Below are positions 58,263-64,000 of a stretch of 64,000 nt of DNA, piece after piece; position 1 is the stretch's first letter, and every line of letters begins with the position of its first letter. The DNA is from Podarcis raffonei (lineage: Eukaryota > Chordata > Lepidosauria > Squamata > Lacertidae), in contig NC_070611.1 in assembly GCF_027172205.1 (NCBI RefSeq), positions 43,001,479 to 43,065,478 of the forward strand. The letters run 5' to 3'. Under the pieces are notes generated by a model, which saw only the letters and a list, made by a program, of their open reading frames with translations, did not search any database and was not told the DNA's origin. The translations under genes and the position numbers were made by a program.

Positions 58263-61200
58263 CTGAAAATGTAATGGTCATAAATTCACATGTATAAGAA
58301 AAATCCTAGTTTTCTCTTTATAACCATAGTCCAGTGCAGAGTCAACTGCACTTAAGACCACTAATTTCAATGGTCTTAAGTGTAAAATCTAAGTGTATAA
58401 CCTTGCTTGACTCCACTACAGTAAATGGTGTGTGTATGTTAAAATAAGACTTCTTAGATTACACTCTAGATTAGATCTTGCACATTCAAAAGCATTGTGT
58501 AGGCAAAAACTACAAACAGCTCTTGTGTGTGTACATTTGGCACCTGCTGTTAGATCCTATCTACTCATGCCATGAAGTGGAGCAAGGGAGTACATATTAA
58601 AGGGTGATGAGCAAACAAGAATATATTTTGATGGAGCTGGTACTTCACATGAAGATTTTTTTGGCAGAGGCCAATATGTTTCATGCTTCTAGTACATGCA
58701 TGCTTCATAAAACGTCTGAGATTAGGTTCTGAATACATACAGGATATCTGCCTATGAAATACATATGAGAAAGACTTACAAAAGGATACTTACCCACTTA
58801 GATTTCCAAAACACAAAGTTGCCTATAAAGTCTTCTTTGCCAAAGAGAAGTCTGCTTTCCACGGTTTGCTGAAATCCTCCTAGAAGATAGTTGGATTAAC
58901 AACATGATCTCACACAAGGCAATTCAGTTCCGGCACAGGTATGACCTACTCATGCTCACTCCCCTCTGGAGAGAAAGTCTCCTCTCAGAACCAAAAAACA
59001 AAGATGGAATTTAGAAATTACTCTATAGCTACTCAGCAATCTTATGTCATGTGAGGCAAAGAGGATTATTTCCAAAGGTATCTCCTTGCCATATATCAGA
59101 TATGCTAAACTTGTTTCCAAGTAAAGGACCCCTAGACAGTTAAGTCCAATCAAAGGAGGCTATGGAGCACAGCACTCATCTCACTTTTCAGGCTGAGGAA
59201 GCCGGCGTTTGTCCACAGCTTTCTGGGCCATGTGGCCAGCATGACTAAACCGCTTCTGGCACAATGGGACACTGTGACAGAAGCCAGAGCGCACAGGAAT
59301 GCAATTTACCTGCCCACCACAGCGGTACCTATTTATTTACTTGCACTAGTGTGCTTTTGAACTGCTAGGTTTCCAGGACTAACATGTTAGAACAGTATTG
59401 CTCAAAGAGTGAGCTGGAATCAACCAGTGGGCCTGGAACTACTTTCAAGTGGGCCTCAGCCTGCCCACTGAGTCCTTACTCCCTTGCCCTACCTTGCCCC
59501 ATCATTCTTTCTACTATGTCATACTAGTAACATGGACTCAGCTATACAGCTGCAAATAAAACGCTTTAAGTGCAATATACAATATGACAGAAAATGGTGA
59601 TGGTGAGCCTTATGGAAAATTCATTGTTTGTTTTTCCTTTCTTCCTAGTTTTATTTCCCCCCATACCATATTTGAAGGGGAAATGTGTGTGCATCCTATG
59701 GGGCGAATGCAGGCTTTCGACCCCTCTCGCTCTCCAGGCTTCAGGAAGCTATCCGCAAGCCTTGGGAGCCAGTCTCCCAAGGCTTGCAGAGAGCTGCCTG
59801 CATCCCGAAGCCTGGGGCGCACTGAGTAGCGCGCCCGGGGCTTTGGGCAGTGCTCCGCAAGCCGTGGGAGCCCGGCACGACTTCCCGCCGGGCTCCCTAG
59901 GCTTGCAGATGGCCTGTTCTGGGGGCTGGGGTCAGGGGAAGCTCGGGTTTTCCCCGCTCCAGCCCCACGCCTGGGGGGGATATAATTTTTTTTTCTTTAT
60001 CCCCCCCCCCCGAAACTAGGTGCGCCCTATGGGGCGAAAAATACAGTACCTCATGGAAGTTGCTCACCTCCGAGGCCTTAGAACCCAGCTTTGAAAATCT
60101 GCTTTTAACTTAGCAATTCTAAAGGAGTTTGAGATAGAAACAGAAGCAGTTCATCTGTTGACTTCTGAGGTGGACATTCAGGTGTGTCTTTTATGTTTCC
60201 TCAATTTCTTATTGATAATTATTGGGTTTTGTCACTGTGCTACATCTTGCGATGCGGGGGGAGTAGCTGCTCCCTCACAACAAAGTATATCTTAAGAAAT
60301 CTGCTTAGTCCTTTGCACAGTGGTACTACGGGTTAAGAACTTAATTCGTTCTCGAGGTCTGTTCTTAACCTGAAACTGTTCTTAACCTGAGGTACCAGGT
60401 TTAGCTAATGGGGCTTCCCGCTGCTGCCGCACCGCCGCAGCACGATTTCTGTTCTCATTCTGAAGCAAAGTTCTTAGCCCGAGGTACTATTTCTGTGTTA
60501 GAGGAGTCTGTAACCTGAAGCGTCTGTAACCTGAAGCGTCTGTAACCTGAAGCGTCTATAACCCGAGGTACCACTGTATTGGAGCTAGAGGGAGGAGCTG
60601 CTCCCCCTTCCCCTGGGTAAAGAATGGTAAGAAACAACATTCCATTTTCTTGGATCAACATGCCTCTTTTTTGGCCTAAATGATGTCAAAGCACAAATGA
60701 TGGCATTAGTAGAGGAAGGGTCATAGAAGCTTCCATAATGGTGAGGAGGTGGCGTTTGACATCAGATCTACCTCTCCAAGATGAGAGCTCTCTCTCCAGA
60801 AAGGGACATACAGTACACTCCCAGGAACTAAATCATCTATTCAAATATGATCTCCATTCCAATGGGTAACTTCTTAACAGTCCTGTTTTCAAAATAATCA
60901 AAATATTTTGACTACACTTGGGTCAGGATAAATTTTGAACACGTTATCATGGATGCAGCTCCCTGAATACTACTTTACATGCATGTTTTGCTTCATTAAA
61001 GATATATAGCAATACAAATTCAAATGAGCTTCAGACTGCGGATTTCTATGCTTTAATCAAAGCTTAATCAAAACTAGAAAAAATATTACCTGTCATTGCA
61101 CTTACGATGGCTCCCACAATGAATGTGATCAAAGTTCCTAATGTGCTAAAGTACAAATAGGACAGCGAGTACCAATACTCCTGAAGAAAAGATCTGAAAA

Positions 61201-63436
61201 GGGGAAAAAACATTTCCTTCCAAAATTATGCTGTATTGATATCCAAAAATTAGCTTAAGCTTACTGTACTTTAAACTGACAAAGGCTGCAATCCTATATA
61301 CACTTACTGGAGAGTAAGCCCCACTGAACTCAGTAGGACTTATTTCTGCACAGACATATATAGGATTGAACAGTCAACATGTAAACTTAAAGAGATAGTA
61401 CAGATACTGGCACAACGCTTTAATTTTCTGTTCTATGGGCAAGTAACAAGCACACCTTTGAGTGGAAGCGAAGGATATAAATTTAATAAATAATAACTAA
61501 AATAAATAAATAACCCAAACATCATCTAATGAAACTGATTAGCAAAAGCCTCCAGACAGACAAAAAAAGCCTCAAGTAAATTTGGTTAAACTCTAGTTAT
61601 TTTGAAGATAATCTTAAAGCATTAATATGCCGGTGGACAAAGGGACATTATTCCAGCAAATAAGCACTCATTGTTTAATTAGAATATAGTCCCACATTCA
61701 GTGTATCATTTCATTTCACATTTAATGCTTTTGCTTTCCCAAAGGAAGTCCTAAGACGCCAACAAGAGCTTGATAAAACACTCTGTGTAAAAAAAATAAA
61801 TCAAATATGAAACATCATTCAACCATATCTAACATATAATTGAAGTCTTATGCATACCTTTGAGCAGGTGTAGTATGCACAGTAGTAGTTAATGGCGTGG
61901 TGAGAGTAACATTGTATTTCCGACAGCCTGCTGTTGAAAGGGGTAACGGCAATGTTTTGTCGCGAGAGGGAGGGTACTTGATAGCCCCAAATCCAACCCA
62001 TAATGTAACAATAAATCCACACATGAGACCTGAAAATGCACCCTGAGAAGTAGAAAATTACACACAATGTAAACTCAACATGAACAATAGGGACAAATCC
62101 TTTCAAAAAGGGTTCTGACTCTAATGTTTAAAATCAAATACAGGATTCCTGGAGGCTAGTGTCTGGGCACCCGTTTTTTAAACTCATTCTGCTACAGTCA
62201 CTTAGGATTTAAAGAATTTTGTTATTTCTTTGCCATGACTGTAACACATATGTAGCCAGACTATGTAAGGGTAGTTGAAATAAGACGTTCACTCTATTTC
62301 CTCTTTCGAATGCTTCATTTCATTCTTCATCTCAATATCTCCATCAGCATTTTGATCAGGGGGATGACAGCATTCATTTCACTTTTTTTTATTCTGGGGT
62401 GGTTAAGACATCACCTCAAACCATTATTCATGAAGTCAGGGATCTAGGCTTACAGACTTTCTCTTCCCTAGAGTACAACCGTTTCCTGTCTCCTATCCTC
62501 ATTAATGCCAAACCATACCTTGCTGGATAAGACAAAATGGCAAGCAATGGTTTGTCTCAAAGTAGGGTAGGCAGCAAGGAATCATTACAAACCAGAAGAC
62601 AAGAGGAGGAGAGTGAATGAGCACTGTGCTCCTGAATGCCTGTTGACAGAATGCAAAACCATAGCTTTGCATTATGTGTGAACAAATCATGTGTGCGTGT
62701 AAAGTTACTAAATAATGAAGGCACTATAAATACTCTGTGGACTGCTAAAATATCAAAGTATAAAATGAGCTCTCTTATACCATTGCATATTAACAAGCAG
62801 AAGACAAAAGAATTACTTACTGTAGGATTTGCAAAAGGTAAAAGGATGCCCAAAGAAAATATTCCCAAAAGAGGTCCACCAAGTATTCCAAAAATACTGA
62901 GCGCAGCCTGAAGGATGGAACAAAATCAAGGTGGTTAGTAAATACAGGGACTAGCAAAAACAAAAAGTAAATTAGCAAAAAGTTTAAGTTCTGTTTTTTT
63001 TTCACCCTGCTTTGAAGTTCATTTGACTATGGAAGGGCTTTTTAGGAGAGGCCCTTCAAAAAGATACAGCTCCAAGAAACCTGCCATTTCAGGTGATGGT
63101 GAAGCTTGACACATCAGCAGCGACACTCCCCCCCCCCTTTTCTCACTGTTTTAAAACCAGCAGCTCTGCTGACAGTTTTGGCAGTGCAGGTGCTTAGCTC
63201 AGGCCACTGCCCCTCTTCCTTCCTCTGAGAGTCAGAATGCAACCCCTTAGCCACTGAACTTGCCAGCAGAGCACTTAATGAGGAATATAGAATATATAAT
63301 TAGATTCACAAAATCTAAGCAAATTCTTCTAAAAACTAGAAGTCTAAGAATAACTGTTAAATGCTTACCTGTAACAAACCACCCATCTTGGATGCCACGC
63401 CAGCCATGGCAAGGCACACTGCACCAAAAAGCAGGT
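58158..63436 (-). CDS. SLC5A8: SLC5A8-like copy 2, 3' part (six exons; continues off the right edge)
   Basis: Six exons equivalent to copy-1 exons 10-15, with identical phases and order, join in frame into 211 codons plus stop. Like copy 1 it should encode a Na+-coupled monocarboxylate-transporter-like membrane protein; only the last TM helices, the final extracellular loop and the cytosolic tail are visible. Motifs: [60 protein letters not shown] and VESRLLFGKEDF. The tail is short and ends TEGGK. No frame break is seen. Introns and 3' UTR align in patches with copy 1, so the two arose by head-to-tail segmental duplication. Whether copy 2, copy 1 or a third gene to the right is the true SLC5A8 orthologue cannot be settled here. 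Confidence 0.9.
58794..58879 (-). CDS. SLC5A8: SLC5A8-like copy 2, exon 14 equivalent
   Basis: 86 nt, acceptor atcttctag, donor gtaagt. Encodes GFQQTVESRLLFGKEDFIGN then FVFWKSKW. Confidence 0.92.
59117..59380 (-). mobile_element. Sauria-type SINE, old and truncated
   Basis: Same layout as 34588-34943 (gccatgtggccagcatgact, gcaatttacctgcc, ggtacctatttatttacttg), but diverged and lacking the tRNA head. Confidence 0.8.
59685..60046. mobile_element. MITE fragment of the 46154 type, expanded
   Basis: gggaaatgtgtgtgcatcct and gcgccctatggggcgaaaaa resemble the 46154-46325 element with gcgtcttat changed to gcgccctat. Left end absent; CpG-rich insert in the centre. Confidence 0.6.
60318..60576. mobile_element. 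Mariner-type MITE (reverse orientation)
   Basis: 259 bp, cagtggtactacgggttaag / acccgaggtaccactg. Contains three tandem copies of a gtctgtaacctgaagc-like unit near the right end. Left TA changed to CA. Confidence 0.82.
61090..61193 (-). CDS. SLC5A8: SLC5A8-like copy 2, exon 13 equivalent
   Basis: 104 nt, acceptor ccttttcag, donor gtaata. Encodes SFLQEYWYSLSYLYFSTLGT then LITFIVGAIVSAMT; one residue shorter than copy 1. Confidence 0.93.
61858..62042 (-). CDS. SLC5A8: SLC5A8-like copy 2, exon 12 equivalent
   Basis: 185 nt, acceptor cttctcag, donor gtatgc. Encodes GAFSGLMCGFIVTLWVGFGA, a proline-bearing loop and a Thr-rich stretch with the sequon NVT. Confidence 0.92.
62821..62907 (-). CDS. 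SLC5A8: SLC5A8-like copy 2, exon 11 equivalent
   Basis: 87 nt, acceptor catccttcag, donor gtaagt. Encodes [20 protein letters not shown] then ILLPFANPT. Confidence 0.95.
63369..63436 (-). CDS. SLC5A8: SLC5A8-like copy 2, exon 10 equivalent
   Basis: 68 nt, acceptor attcatttag, donor gtaagc. Encodes LLFGAVCLAMAGVASKMGGL then LQ. Confidence 0.9.
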
Positions 63437-64000
63437 CTAAATGAATAAATTTATGCAAAGTTTATATGGTTTATTCATATATGTAACAGACTGATAAGTT
63501 TAAGATTTATTTAAGACGTTCTGCCTTCTAATAAAAAAATCAAAGACAGCGAGTATATTAGAGTTTGCCACTAGGAATTACCAAAACCAACAAAATTTTA
63601 CTCCCTTGGAGGAAGTGAATATGATTTTTAAAAAAAAAAAAACACCAACAAAAAATGTTAGATACTGGTTTAATTATATGATTATCATGCATAAAAATGG
63701 AAATCCTATGTTATATCCTATGTTATAATGGATGATAATAATTTACTGTACATTGGGTATGGCTAACTTGCAGCCTAATTATGGCCCAGCATTTTGGCTG
63801 CTGTATTGGCAATTTTAGGTGGACTCCTTTTTTCTGAGCATCAGGTGGCCCTGTGCAGTCCCATAGCTGCAGTGGAAATACAACAGGTAGTGATCATACA
63901 TTTTCCACAGGCATCGCATGAAGCTGTAGGCAGCACAGGCACCAACAGAGAGTATAGTGCAAACAAGTAGATGGGCTGGGACAAAGCTCTACCACATTTC
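63437..64000 (-). other. Copy 2 intron (right edge)
   Basis: Intron sequence up to the window end. No exon of copy 2 further 5' is seen, so exons 1-9 lie outside. Confidence 0.6.

Overview
The window is nuclear DNA from a squamate reptile, most likely a lizard. It holds long introns, a Sauria-type tRNA SINE with intact target-site duplications, 5S-rRNA-derived SINE sequence, CR1/L2 LINE tails, and many TA-flanked MITEs starting CAGTGGTACC, a family I associate with lacertid lizards (inference). There are no bacterial genes, operons, CRISPR arrays or phage genes. All comparisons to human proteins are from memory, since no search could be run.

Layout. (1) 1-28.3 kb: the 3' half of ANO4 (anoctamin-4/TMEM16D) on the + strand. 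It has 14 consecutive coding exons (1835-26578) that join in frame for 538 residues from TM2 to the stop, then a 3' UTR of about 1.7 kb ending near 28.27 kb. (2) 28.3-30.35 kb: a short tail-to-tail intergenic gap with a palindromic hAT MITE. (3) 30.35-53.5 kb: a complete SLC5A8-like gene (copy 1) on the - strand, with 15 coding exons and a 665-residue open frame. (4) 53.5-58.05 kb: the spacer between copies, with one mariner-type MITE and a tRNA-Asn-like relic. (5) 58.05-64 kb: the 3' six exons of a second SLC5A8-like gene (copy 2), also on the - strand and running off the right edge.

ANO4 facing SLC5A8 tail-to-tail matches the tetrapod order I know (ANO4 - SLC5A8 - UTP20 on human 12q23). The novelty is that the transporter locus is a tandem array. 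The two copies share exon structure, splice phases, 3' UTR and patches of intron sequence, but their proteins have clearly diverged. Copy 1 looks functional by structure, yet it carries changes at positions I recall as invariant in SLC5A5/6/8/12: a Gly-to-Glu after the TM1 motif, and NQ-to-NH in the exon 6 motif. Its cytosolic tail is built from a 24-bp minisatellite encoding an octapeptide repeat, and neither copy keeps the PDZ-ligand C-terminus of mammalian SMCT1. One copy-1 intron appears to use a GC-AG splice pair. This diverged transporter pair is the best candidate for undescribed biology here.

The rest is introns and spacers filled with mobile-element fossils: two solo LTRs with 5-bp target duplications (one nested in a CR1 LINE), an unclassified 832-bp element with long inverted ends, hAT and mariner MITEs, LINE tails, SINEs and microsatellites. 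ANO4 and the transporters act separately (Ca2+-dependent ion/lipid flux versus Na+-coupled monocarboxylate uptake). Their adjacency is conserved synteny, not an operon.
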